This document shows positions 36,114 to 44,174 of a DNA stretch of 64,000 nt, piece by piece; position 1 is the first letter of the stretch, and each line of letters starts with the position of its first letter. This stretch comes from Candidatus Pseudothioglobus aerophilus. GTDB lineage: Bacteria > Pseudomonadota > Gammaproteobacteria > PS1 > Pseudothioglobaceae. The stretch lies in the NCBI GenBank assembly GCA_014384565.1, contig JACNFO010000061.1, positions 1-64,000 on the forward strand. Reading direction: 5' to 3'. A program made the translations under genes and the position numbers. A model generated the notes under the pieces. That model ran no database searches. It was not told the origin of the DNA and saw only the letters and a list, made by a program, of their open reading frames with translations.

Positions 36114-37436
36114 TTAAGGCATTTCATCAAGTGTTTCAGATATTGCACGTGCAGTAACTTCAATGTCTTCTTCTGTATGGACAATTGAGGATAATGAATG
36201 TAATGTAGCTGATGGATTCATATAAATTCCTTTATCAAAAAGTCTCAATGCAAAATTTCGAAATTTTAAACGATCTACACTTTTACAAAAGTCACGATAA
36301 TTAGAGATTTCTTTTTGGTCTGTGAAGAAGATTTGAAACATGGAATTCACACCTTGGCATACCATCTTATGTTTATTATTTTTTTTAGAAATAGATTGAA
36401 TTTCTTCTGTAAGTTTAACGCCAAGATCTTTAATTTTGACAAAACCTGCTTGATTGTCATCTAGCATTGTTGTAAGCATCGTTTTACAAATATGCAAAGC
36501 TAATCGACCTGCATTATGTGTCCCAAAATGTAGAACCTTTCCCCATTCAAGGCCAGACATGATTTCATCAGAGCCACCTATCGCTGCCATAGGAACACCA
36601 GAACCTAGTGCTTTTCCATAAGTAACAATATCTGGCTTTAAGCCATAAAGTTCAGCACATCCGCCAGCAGCAACCCTGAATCCTGTAACAGTTTCATCTA
36701 AATAAAATAAGGCGCCATGTTCATTGCAGAGCTCTTCAATTCTATTAAGGTACCCTGGTTTTGGTACTATTACGCCCATATTTGACATAATTCCTTCAGT
36801 CACAACACAAGCAGCATCACGGCCATGAAGAGCCATTGCTCTCTCTAGTGCATCAAAATCATTCCATGGGACAATAATGGTATCCATCCAACTTTCTTCT
36901 GTCATCCCAGAACTATCTGGAATTCTTATTGGAGAATTAGGATGCCCTAATGAGGTTATAGGCTGTGGGTTGCTATTAATTAATACAGCATCCCACCACC
37001 CATGATAGTGACCTTCAAATTTAATAATTTTTCGACGCCCAGTATGACCTCGTGCAAGTCTAATTGCTGCCATAGCTGCTTCTGTTCCTGTATTAGCAAA
37101 TCTTACTTTATCAACATGCGGTAGTAAATTTACTAAAATTTCTGCAACTTCAACTTCAACTTCTAATGCAGTTGCAAAATGACTTCCACGAGCAATTTCT
37201 TTTGTAACTGTGGTCACAATTTTTGGATGCGCATGTCCTAATGGAAGAGCTCCAAATGCCATCATCCAGTCTATATATTCTCTACCATCTACGTCGTATA
37301 ATCTAGATCCCTCTCCATGAGACATATATCTAGGGGTTGTGCCAAATGCTGCAGGGCCTCTAGAGGCTGATGAAACTCCCTCTATCAAAACTTTAGAGCC
37401 TCTTGCAAAGAGACTTTCAGAAGTATTTTTTTTCAT
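36114..37436 (-). CDS. Class III aminotransferase, glutamate-1-semialdehyde aminomutase-like
   Basis: 440 aa, fold-type I PLP enzyme. GSAM-like features: the N-terminal PGGVSSxxR-like segment (EGVSSASRGPAAFG), FANTGTEAAMAAIRLARGHTGR, KFEGHYHGWWDAVL, LDETVTGFR with the PLP-binding Asp, and the Schiff-base lysine in YGKALGSGVPMAAIGG. It differs from hemL in being coupled (2-nt gap) to a ProC paralogue. Such GSAM relatives act on diverse beta- or omega-amino substrates. I would not call it hemL; the real one may be elsewhere. Confidence 0.8.
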   Translation of the reverse strand: MKKNTSESLFARGSKVLIEGVSSASRGPAAFGTTPRYMSHGEGSRLYDVDGREYIDWMMAFGALPLGHAHPKIVTTVTKEIARGSHFATALEVEVEVAEILVNLLPHVDKVRFANTGTEAAMAAIRLARGHTGRRKIIKFEGHYHGWWDAVLINSNPQPITSLGHPNSPIRIPDSSGMTEESWMDTIIVPWNDFDALERAMALHGRDAACVVTEGIMSNMGVIVPKPGYLNRIEELCNEHGALFYLDETVTGFRVAAGGCAELYGLKPDIVTYGKALGSGVPMAAIGGSDEIMSGLEWGKVLHFGTHNAGRLALHICKTMLTTMLDDNQAGFVKIKDLGVKLTEEIQSISKKNNKHKMVCQGVNSMFQIFFTDQKEISNYRDFCKSVDRLKFRNFALRLFDKGIYMNPSATLHSLSSIVHTEEDIEVTARAISETLDEMP

Positions 37437-37623
37437 TTATTAGATCCCAAAAGTGAATATATTGTAATTTCAATATATTTTATAAAAGTCGTATAAGACA
37501 ATTTTAATTACTACTAAAGCCCATTAACCCTATGTTAACATTTTCTTTTTTATTACAAGATTAATAATTACTTAAATTTATCTTTGTTATTAAATCGCAC
37601 TTAACCAATGGCATAATATTGCT

Positions 37624-38169
37624 ATGCGAAAAAAGCCAAAATTAACAAATATTCACACTGTTGCACAAAGCCGTATTTTCAATCTTGAGTCTATGGATGT
37701 TGAATTTTCAAATGGAGCGACTCGAATTTATGAAAGGTTAATGTCTAGAGGAAATGGAGCGGTTTTGGTTATTCCAATGCTTGATGATGATACTGTTCTA
37801 ATGATTTATGAATTTTCTGGTGGAACTGAGCGCTATGAACTAGGCCTAACAAAAGGTAAGATTGATAAGGGCGAAACTCCTATCGAAGCTGCTGGAAGAG
37901 AGTTAAAAGAAGAGATTGGTTATGGTGCTCGTAAGCTTACTTTTCTTAAAACCATTACGCTTGCTCCAGGCTATCAATCAAATGAAACTCATATTGTTCT
38001 TGCTGAAGATCTTTATGAGGAGTCGGCCGAAGGAGATGAGCCAGAACCACTAGAGATAGTTCCTCATAAGCTATCTGAACTAGAAATGCTTACCTATAAC
38101 GAAGATTTAACGGAAGCACGAAGCATACTTGCTTTGTATATGGCAAGAGAGATTATTCGAGGTCGATAA
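37624..38169 (+). CDS. nudE: ADP compounds hydrolase NudE
   Basis: 181 aa (E. coli 186). Nudix box GKIDKGETPIEAAGRELKEEIGYGA at about 79-103. It tracks E. coli NudE along its length, for instance ESMDVEFSNGATRIYER, TERYELGLTKGKIDKGE and EGDEPEPLEIV. Hydrolyses NADH, Ap3A and ADP-ribose. It begins a run of same-strand genes to nadC; the 187-bp upstream region is AT-rich without a clear promoter. Confidence 0.93.
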   Translation: MRKKPKLTNIHTVAQSRIFNLESMDVEFSNGATRIYERLMSRGNGAVLVIPMLDDDTVLMIYEFSGGTERYELGLTKGKIDKGETPIEAAGRELKEEIGYGARKLTFLKTITLAPGYQSNETHIVLAEDLYEESAEGDEPEPLEIVPHKLSELEMLTYNEDLTEARSILALYMAREIIRGR

Positions 38170-38172
38170 AGG

Positions 38173-38832
38173 GTGAGCGAAATACCACCTTCTTTTTGGC
38201 TTGATGAAAACAACTCAGAATTTCCAAAACTAAGTCTTGCATTAACAGAGCCTAATGGGCTAATTGCTATTGGTGGCAATTTGTCTGTTGAAAGATTACT
38301 AAAGGCTTATTCACTAGGAATCTTCCCTTGGTATGGAAAGGATGAGCCTATACTTTGGTATTCGCCTGATCCAAGAATGGTTATTACACCTGAAAAATTT
38401 CATCTTTCAAAGAGCTTGAAGAGAGTCATTCAATCTTCTAAATTTGAGGTTTGTATTGATACCGCCTTTAAAAATGTCATAGTTCAATGTCAAAAAATAT
38501 CACGGAAAGGACAATCTGGTACATGGATAAATGATGATATGATTGAAGCTTATTGTAGACTTCATGAGGCTGGCCATGCCCATTCATACGAAGTTTATGA
38601 AGATGGGGAGCTTGTTGGTGGGCTCTATGGCGTTGCTTTGGGAAATGTTTTTTTTGGTGAGTCAATGTTCTCATTAATGAGTAATGCATCAAAAGTTGCT
38701 TTTGCTTATTTACTTCAACAGGGTCCGTATCAATTAATTGATTGTCAAGTTGAGAATAATCATTTAGAAAGTTTAGGTGCATTCAAAATGCCTAGGGATT
38801 TGTTTATACAACAGCTGAAGGCCTTTGTGTAA
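38173..38832 (+). CDS. aat: Leucyl/phenylalanyl-tRNA-protein transferase
   Basis: 219 aa. Adds Leu or Phe to proteins with N-terminal Lys/Arg, marking them for ClpAP. FPWYGKDEPILWYSPDPRMV, GTWINDDMIEAYCRLHEAGHAHSYE and GLYGVALGNVFFGESMFS are diagnostic. It starts with GTG 3 nt after the nudE stop; AAAGG abuts the start. Confidence 0.96.
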   Translation: MSEIPPSFWLDENNSEFPKLSLALTEPNGLIAIGGNLSVERLLKAYSLGIFPWYGKDEPILWYSPDPRMVITPEKFHLSKSLKRVIQSSKFEVCIDTAFKNVIVQCQKISRKGQSGTWINDDMIEAYCRLHEAGHAHSYEVYEDGELVGGLYGVALGNVFFGESMFSLMSNASKVAFAYLLQQGPYQLIDCQVENNHLESLGAFKMPRDLFIQQLKAFV

Positions 38833-38865
38833 AATACTAGTATTAAAGAAAGTATCAGAGGACCC

Positions 38866-39000
38866 ATGAAAATTTTATTTAAATATGTTGTATTGGTTAC
38901 GTTTGTATTCACTTTGGCCGCATGTGGCAGAATGGGTGATTTAACTTCTAATGAAGGTAGCCAGATTGATTCTGTAGAGTCGACATCTAGCACTTACTAG
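38866..39000 (+). CDS. Small lipoprotein, LptM/YifL-like
   Basis: 44 aa, too short for the ORF track. MKILFKYVVLVTFVFTLAAC is a lipoprotein signal with lipobox LAAC; the mature part begins CGRMGDL, close to the CGLKGPL of LptM (YifL), which assists LptD assembly in E. coli. It is followed at once by lysA, the same neighbourhood as yifL homologues in many gammaproteobacteria. AGAGGA precedes the ATG. The tail is short and acidic/Ser-rich. Confidence 0.8.
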   Translation: MKILFKYVVLVTFVFTLAACGRMGDLTSNEGSQIDSVESTSSTY

Positions 39001-39012
39001 ACATATAATTAA

Positions 39013-40266
39013 TTGAATTCATTTTATTTTCAAAATAAAGTATTACACGCTGAGTCTGTGCCTGTTTCAGATTTAATGGGTGCGTATGGCTCTCCCCTCT
39101 ACATTTATTCTAAAAGTCAAATAGAGTTTAACTGGCAACAGTTTGAAAAATCCTTTGGTTCGCATCCTCATTTAATTTGTTATGCTGTAAAGGCCAACTC
39201 AAATTTGGCGGTATTAAATGTTCTTGCTAACCTAGGCTCAGGATTTGATATAGTTTCAATTGGTGAGCTCGAAAGAGTAATTGCTGCAGGCGGTAATCCA
39301 AAAAAATGTGTATTCTCTGGAGTTGCTAAAACAGAGCAAGCCATTCAAAAGGCACTTGAATATGGAATTTATTGCTTCAATGTTGAATCTGTAGCTGAGT
39401 TAGACCGAATTGAGTCTGTTGCAGCTTTACTAAAGATGAATGCACCAATATCTATTCGTGTGAATCCGAATGTTGATGCAAAGACGCATCCATATATCTC
39501 GACAGGCTTAACTGAAAACAAGTTTGGAGTAGGCGCTGAGCTAGCTCTATCTTTGTATAAAAAGATAAACCTCTCAGATCATCTTGAAGTCTTTGGTTTA
39601 GATTATCATATAGGATCACAGATTACAGATATTTCACCTTTCTTAGAGGCTCTTGATAAAGCGCTCGAGCTAATAGCAAAGCTTGAAGAAGAGGAAATTT
39701 ATTTAAATCATATAGATATTGGTGGTGGAGTAGGAGTGACTTATGACAATGAAACAACTATCAGTATTAATGACTACATACACTCAGTAATTCAAAAAGT
39801 TAGTGATTTGAAAATTATGGTAGAGCCTGGTCGATCCATTGTTGGGAACGCAGGAATATTTGTCACTAAGGTTGAATATCTAAAGCAGAATGAATTGAAA
39901 TCATTTGCAATTGTCGATGGTGCAATGAATGATTTACTTCGACCTGCTCTTTATGGCTCCTATCATCAGGCAGTTACAATTGAAGATAATTCAAAAGGCA
40001 TAAAGGATTCATGGGACATAGTTGGGCCTGTATGTGAGACTGCAGATTTTTTGGCAAAGAAAAGAAGCCTTACTCTTGAGCAGGGAGACTATATTGCACT
40101 AATGACTGCTGGCGCATATGGGTTTGTTTTAAGTTCTAACTATAACTCTAGGCCAAAAGTAGCGGAAGTAATGGTTGATGGCTCTATGCATCAATTAGTG
40201 CGTATGAGAGAAACTACTGAATCACTTTTTAAAAATGAGATGATATTAAAAAATGAAACTAACTAA
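39013..40266 (+). CDS. lysA: Diaminopimelate decarboxylase
   Basis: 417 aa PLP enzyme, last step of lysine synthesis. PLP lysine in CYAVKANSN near 57, glycine-rich HIDIGGGVGVTY, VEPGRSIVG, and the catalytic Cys region GPVCETADF. It starts with TTG at 39013: the N-terminus MNSFYFQNKVLHAESV matches Pseudomonas-type LysA and no ATG is available there. 12 nt after the lipoprotein gene; overlaps yhbY by 14 nt. Confidence 0.95.
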   Translation: MNSFYFQNKVLHAESVPVSDLMGAYGSPLYIYSKSQIEFNWQQFEKSFGSHPHLICYAVKANSNLAVLNVLANLGSGFDIVSIGELERVIAAGGNPKKCVFSGVAKTEQAIQKALEYGIYCFNVESVAELDRIESVAALLKMNAPISIRVNPNVDAKTHPYISTGLTENKFGVGAELALSLYKKINLSDHLEVFGLDYHIGSQITDISPFLEALDKALELIAKLEEEEIYLNHIDIGGGVGVTYDNETTISINDYIHSVIQKVSDLKIMVEPGRSIVGNAGIFVTKVEYLKQNELKSFAIVDGAMNDLLRPALYGSYHQAVTIEDNSKGIKDSWDIVGPVCETADFLAKKRSLTLEQGDYIALMTAGAYGFVLSSNYNSRPKVAEVMVDGSMHQLVRMRETTESLFKNEMILKNETN

Positions 40267-40552
40267 TAATCAGAAAAAATATTTGCGTTCTATGGCCCAT
40301 GACTTAAAGCCCTTTGTAATGATAGGTCAGCATGGACTAAGTGAGTCAGTGCTTGCTGAAATGGAATCAACAATGCTCAAGCATGAGCTGATAAAAATTA
40401 AGTTAAGAGTTAGTGATCGTGAAGAAAAACTAAAAATTATTGATAAAATTATAGAGCTTTCTAAGGCTGAACTAATTCAAGTGATTGGAGGGGTGATTGT
40501 TATTTACAGGCCGTTTGAAGATAATCCTGATATTATTCTACCAAGATCATAA
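40253..40552 (+). CDS. yhbY: YhbY-family RNA-binding protein (CRM domain)
   Basis: 99 aa, a single CRM domain. Features: LTNNQKKYLRSMAHDLKP, the GxxG-type loop IGQHGLSESVLAEM, then KLRVSDREEK and QVIGGVIVIYRP. Associates with the large ribosomal subunit precursor. Overlaps the 3' end of lysA by 14 nt, so translation is probably coupled. Confidence 0.93.
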   Translation: MKLTNNQKKYLRSMAHDLKPFVMIGQHGLSESVLAEMESTMLKHELIKIKLRVSDREEKLKIIDKIIELSKAELIQVIGGVIVIYRPFEDNPDIILPRS

Positions 40553-40586
40553 AGCTTTAAATAAATCCTGTTAATGCTTAGATAAA

Positions 40587-41672
40587 ATGAAAATTGCCAT
40601 CAGCGCTGCAGAAACTTCTGGTGACCTTGTCGCATCATCCTTAGTGAGCGCACTGAAATTGTACCGGCCTGATTATGAAATAGAAGGTTTGGCGGGCGAT
40701 AAGATGTCTGCTGCTGGATGTAAAAGATTATGGCATACGGATCAAGTCAACGTGATGGGTCTTAGCGAGGTTTTAAAGAAACTACCGACTATTTTGAAGC
40801 TTAGACGATCTATAATTCAATACTTTTTGTCTAATAAGCCTGATGTTTTTATAGGAGTTGATTCACCTGATTTTAATTTTAAGATTGAAAGAAGGCTTAG
40901 AAAAAATGGAGTTAAAACCGTTCATTTCGTTAGTCCTTCAGTATGGGCATGGCGAGCAAATCGGATACATAAAATTAAAAAGTCAGCTGATTTAATGCTT
41001 TGTCTTTTTCCATTTGAGGTAGATTTTTATCGTACTTATCAGCAAAAAGCTATTTTTGTTGGACATCCATTGGCAGAAAAATTAAAGCCTCGAAAAAAAC
41101 ATACGTCAAATAAGCAAGTTTTATTAATGCCAGGATCAAGAGAGGCTGAAATTAAAACTTTATTGCCTGAGCTTTTATCTGCTGCTAAATTGATGCATAA
41201 AAAAGACTCTGAGATTAAATTTAGTTTGTCACTTGCAAATGAACATCTAAAGGATTGGGTAGAAGATAAAATTCAAGGACTGGATATTGTTCTAAGTTCA
41301 GGTGATTCCCATGAAAAGATTAAAAACTCTGATCTAGTTATTGTTGCCTCAGGAACTGCAACCCTTGAGGTGGCATTACTCGCTGTGCCGATGGTAGTGG
41401 TATATAAACTTTCAAAGATAAGTTATCAGATTGTTAAGCCTATGCTAAACACTAAAAATATTTCACTTCCAAATAAAATTTTAGGGAAAGACATTGTCCC
41501 TGAGTTACTTCAAAATGACGCAAACGGTCAAAATATTTTTGAACAGTCTATGAAGTTGATTGAATCAGATAATACAAAACTAGTTAAAGAATTGGAAAAA
41601 ATTCATGGGCTTTTAAATCAAAAAGCAAGTGTTAAGTCTGCCGAAGCAATCATTGAGTTCTTGCATGGATAA
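40587..41672 (+). CDS. lpxB: Lipid-A-disaccharide synthase
   Basis: 361 aa (E. coli 382). Glycosyltransferase family 19, condenses UDP-diacylglucosamine with lipid X at the inner membrane. ISAAETSGDLVASSLV, GVDSPDFNFKIERRLR, HFVSPSVWAWR, LMPGSREAEIKTLLP and VASGTATLEVAL are family landmarks. Overlaps nadC by 8 nt. Confirms an LPS-bearing outer membrane. Confidence 0.96.
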   Translation: MKIAISAAETSGDLVASSLVSALKLYRPDYEIEGLAGDKMSAAGCKRLWHTDQVNVMGLSEVLKKLPTILKLRRSIIQYFLSNKPDVFIGVDSPDFNFKIERRLRKNGVKTVHFVSPSVWAWRANRIHKIKKSADLMLCLFPFEVDFYRTYQQKAIFVGHPLAEKLKPRKKHTSNKQVLLMPGSREAEIKTLLPELLSAAKLMHKKDSEIKFSLSLANEHLKDWVEDKIQGLDIVLSSGDSHEKIKNSDLVIVASGTATLEVALLAVPMVVVYKLSKISYQIVKPMLNTKNISLPNKILGKDIVPELLQNDANGQNIFEQSMKLIESDNTKLVKELEKIHGLLNQKASVKSAEAIIEFLHG

Positions 41673-42486
41673 AGAGTTAAAAAAAATAGTTGAGTTAGCG
41701 CTTACAGAAGATATAGGTTCTGGAGATCTATCTTCAAGTCTTCTTGATGACGTCATTATAAATGCTGAAATAATTTGTAGAGATCGAGCGACTATATGTG
41801 GCACAGAGTATTTTGACTTATGCTTTCTATCTCTTGATAAAGACATAGAAATAAGATGGAATTTGAAGGATGGTGATGAGGTTCAGCCTGGTGAAGTTAT
41901 TTGCAATATTAAAGGAAGATCTCGATCAATCATTACTGCAGAAAGAACGGCCCTTAATTTTCTTCAAATTTTAAGTGGCACGTCAACTAAAACCAATTAT
42001 CTAGTTAACCTTATAGGACGAACAAAGGCGCAATTACTTGATACAAGAAAGACAATCCCAGGCTTAAGAAAAGCACAAAAATATGCTGTTAAGTGTGGTG
42101 GCGGTGTAAACCATAGGATGGGGCTTTATGACTGTATCATGCTAAAAGAAAATCACATTTTATCGATTGGCTCCCTTGATAAATCTATAAAGAAAGCTCT
42201 TAAAAAATATCCTGAAAAACCAATTGTGGTTGAAGTGGAGACTTTGGAGCAGCTTCGTTGTGTTCTATCAATAAAGGGAATAACAAGAGTTCTTTGTGAT
42301 AACTTTAGTCTTATAGATCTTAAAGAAGCTGTCAAAATTGCGCAAGGTGTATATCCAATTGAGGCCTCAGGTGGAGTGAATGAAACAAATATTGTCAGTT
42401 ATGCAGAGACTGGTGTTGACTATATTTCAATAGGCTCAGTTACAAAAGATGTTGCTGCGGTTGATTTATCTTTGAGATTTTCTTGA
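41665..42486 (+). CDS. nadC: Nicotinate-nucleotide pyrophosphorylase (carboxylating)
   Basis: 273 aa from the ATG at 41665; the track's 41629 start lies in lpxB. Converts quinolinate and PRPP to NaMN. ALTEDIGSGDLSS, TAERTALNFLQILSG, LDTRKTIPGLRKAQKYAVKCGGGVNHRMGLYD and EASGGVNETNI mark it. Overlaps the 3' end of the facing cysQ copy by 67 nt, the longest antisense coding overlap in the window. Confidence 0.96.
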   Translation: MDKELKKIVELALTEDIGSGDLSSSLLDDVIINAEIICRDRATICGTEYFDLCFLSLDKDIEIRWNLKDGDEVQPGEVICNIKGRSRSIITAERTALNFLQILSGTSTKTNYLVNLIGRTKAQLLDTRKTIPGLRKAQKYAVKCGGGVNHRMGLYDCIMLKENHILSIGSLDKSIKKALKKYPEKPIVVEVETLEQLRCVLSIKGITRVLCDNFSLIDLKEAVKIAQGVYPIEASGGVNETNIVSYAETGVDYISIGSVTKDVAAVDLSLRFS

Positions 42487-43241
42487 TACCCTACTGCTCT
42501 AAAGGCTGGGCTTAGATTATCTTCTCTGAAATTATAAGTTAAGGGTTTATTGTTTAAATCAAGAACTGCGCCACCTGCGCCTTCAAGAATATAGACTCCG
42601 GCTGCAGTATCCCATTCTGAGCAGCGCCCAAATTTAGGATAGCAATCATAAATTCCTTCTGCAATTAAACAAAATTTAAGTGCACTTCCCAGTTTAAAAG
42701 TTTCAAAATTTGTTTTAGATCTAAGATGATTTTTTAGAGGTTTATTGTTATTTGAGTACCTTCCCACTACGATTTTTTCCCACCTATTAGGTTTTTTTGT
42801 AGAAATTTTATGAGGTTTGTTTCCAACCATCTTTATTGATGATTGACTTGGCAACCGATAGTAGTGTACTTTGTGAAATGGAGAATAGATTAAACCAAAA
42901 TCTGGGTAATTATTTCGAATAAGAGCAATGCTAATACAAAAGTCTGGTGAGCCATCTATAAAGTCACGAGTTCCATCTAAAGGGTCGACTAGCCAATACT
43001 CATCCCAAGATTTTCGAGATGAAAAAGGGATGTTAGATGACTCTTCAGATAGTATTGGCGTGTTAGGAGTTAGTTTTTTCAAAGTATTTATGATTAACTC
43101 ATTTGATTCTTTATCAGCCTGAGTTACAGGGGTATTGTCGCTCTTCATTCTGAAGTTTTCTGAATTGTTGCGATGAGACATAATAATTTCTCCTACCTCA
43201 ACAGTAAGAGTTATTAGTTCTGAAAGAATTTTATCTAGCAT
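42420..43241 (-). CDS. CysQ/inositol monophosphatase-family phosphatase (copy 2)
   Basis: 273 aa. Metal-site motifs SEESSN (about 69-74), YWLVDPLDGTRDF (about 86-98) and EWDTAAGVYILEGAGG (about 210-225). It resembles the first copy (13078-13848), including SALKFCLIAEG and YPKFGRCSEWDTAAG, so they look paralogous. The last ~22 residues are read antisense to nadC and look unlike a conserved domain; the stop may have been lost upstream. Probable PAP phosphatase, or a related phosphomonoesterase. Confidence 0.83.
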   Translation of the reverse strand: MLDKILSELITLTVEVGEIIMSHRNNSENFRMKSDNTPVTQADKESNELIINTLKKLTPNTPILSEESSNIPFSSRKSWDEYWLVDPLDGTRDFIDGSPDFCISIALIRNNYPDFGLIYSPFHKVHYYRLPSQSSIKMVGNKPHKISTKKPNRWEKIVVGRYSNNNKPLKNHLRSKTNFETFKLGSALKFCLIAEGIYDCYPKFGRCSEWDTAAGVYILEGAGGAVLDLNNKPLTYNFREDNLSPAFRAVGYQENLKDKSTAATSFVTEPIEI

Positions 43242-43335
43242 AAGCCAAATTATATCATTGACAGTTGTATTTATTTTTTACTAAGAAGATAACTTAAGTA
43301 AAATTTATTTCTATTAACAAGGTGAAGCTGAGAAT

Positions 43336-44043
43336 ATGAAAAAACAGATATTAACTATGGGTGGTGGTGGATTTACTTCTAAGCCAGAGAATCTTAAATT
43401 GGATAAGTATTTATTGTCTTTGTCAGACAAAAAAAATCCTAAAGTTTGTTTTATACCTACGGCAAGTGGAGACGATGAGAGTTATAAAAAACGTTTTTAT
43501 TCTTCATATAAAAAGCTTAATTGTGAAACGAGCCATTTATCTTTATTTAGTCCACCTGAAGGTGACTTGAGAGATTTTGTTTTAGAAAAAGATATTTTTT
43601 ATGTTGGTGGTGGCAATACAAGAAACCTTTTGGTTCTTTGGAAAGAGTGGGGTCTTGATAAGTATTTGCATGAAGCCTGGTGTAATGGAGCAATAATGGC
43701 TGGACTAAGTGCTGGATCCATTTGTTGGTTTGAGCAAGGCTTAACTGATTCAAAGACTGGTAAATTGCTTCCACTAGATTGTTTAGGCTTTCTGCAAGGA
43801 AGTAACTGCCCACACTTTGATACTGAGATTAAAAGGCGACCTGAGTATCATAAAGCTATTTTAAATGGCATCATGAAGTCAGGAATTGCTTGTGATGATG
43901 GCGTTGCTGCGCACTTTATAGATGGAAGCCTTGAGCGCTGTGTATCGTCTTTATTAAATGCAAAGGCTTATAGTATTAAGAATGATAATGGCATTATTAA
44001 CGAATCAGTTATTGAGCCAGTATATCTTGATGATCTGGTTTAA
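43336..44043 (+). CDS. Peptidase S51 family protein (PepE/cyanophycinase-like)
   Basis: 235 aa. TMGGGGF at the N-terminus, FYVGGGNTRNLLVLW and the nucleophile elbow GLSAGSICWFEQG near 121-133. PepE cleaves Asp-X dipeptides; this type (with EQGLTDS and CPHFD) is a frequent annotation as 'peptidase E'. Soluble, no signal peptide. Good ribosome site. Followed by a hairpin terminator. Confidence 0.83.
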   Translation: MKKQILTMGGGGFTSKPENLKLDKYLLSLSDKKNPKVCFIPTASGDDESYKKRFYSSYKKLNCETSHLSLFSPPEGDLRDFVLEKDIFYVGGGNTRNLLVLWKEWGLDKYLHEAWCNGAIMAGLSAGSICWFEQGLTDSKTGKLLPLDCLGFLQGSNCPHFDTEIKRRPEYHKAILNGIMKSGIACDDGVAAHFIDGSLERCVSSLLNAKAYSIKNDNGIINESVIEPVYLDDLV

Positions 44044-44054
44044 TTCACACAATA

Positions 44055-44081
44055 AAAAACCTAGTATTAAACTAGGTTTTT
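44055..44081. terminator. Bidirectional hairpin terminator between pepE-like and tRNA-Ile
   Basis: AAAAACCTAG-TATTAAA-CTAGGTTTTT: symmetric stem flanked by A- and T-runs, so it works as an intrinsic terminator from both sides. It would end the pepE-like transcript on the plus strand and the rpoD/tRNA-Ile transcript on the minus strand. Confidence 0.75.
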
Positions 44082-44088
44082 ATATATA

Positions 44089-44165
44089 TGGTGGGCCTAC
44101 TTGGACTTGAACCAAGGACCAATCGATTATGAGTCGAGTGCTCTAACCAACTGAGCTATAGGCCC
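44089..44165 (-). tRNA. tRNA-Ile (anticodon CAU, lysidine-modified type)
   Basis: 77 nt including an encoded CCA. Acceptor GGGCCTA/TAGGCCC, T-stem CTTGG/CCAAG, anticodon CAT at 44129-44131 in loop CTCATAA. CAU could mean Met, but C4-G69 and C5-G68 are the pairs that TilS uses to recognise tRNA-Ile2, and the sequence resembles E. coli ileX more than metT. C34 would be changed to lysidine to read AUA; tilS is at 60812. Base pair 27-43 is C/T, a mismatch. Starts 9 nt after the rpoD stop on the same strand. Confidence 0.9.
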
Positions 44166-44174
44166 GTAGAAGAT

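Noticed and set aside
36114-37436. hemL (glutamate-1-semialdehyde aminomutase proper)
   Set aside because: It is coupled to a ProC paralogue and differs from typical HemL spacing; kept as GSAM-like only, though hemL cannot be fully excluded.
44089-44165. Elongator tRNA-Met for the CAU anticodon
   Set aside because: C4-G69 and C5-G68 pairs and similarity to ileX favour TilS-modified tRNA-Ile; elongator tRNA-Met of E. coli has different pairs there.
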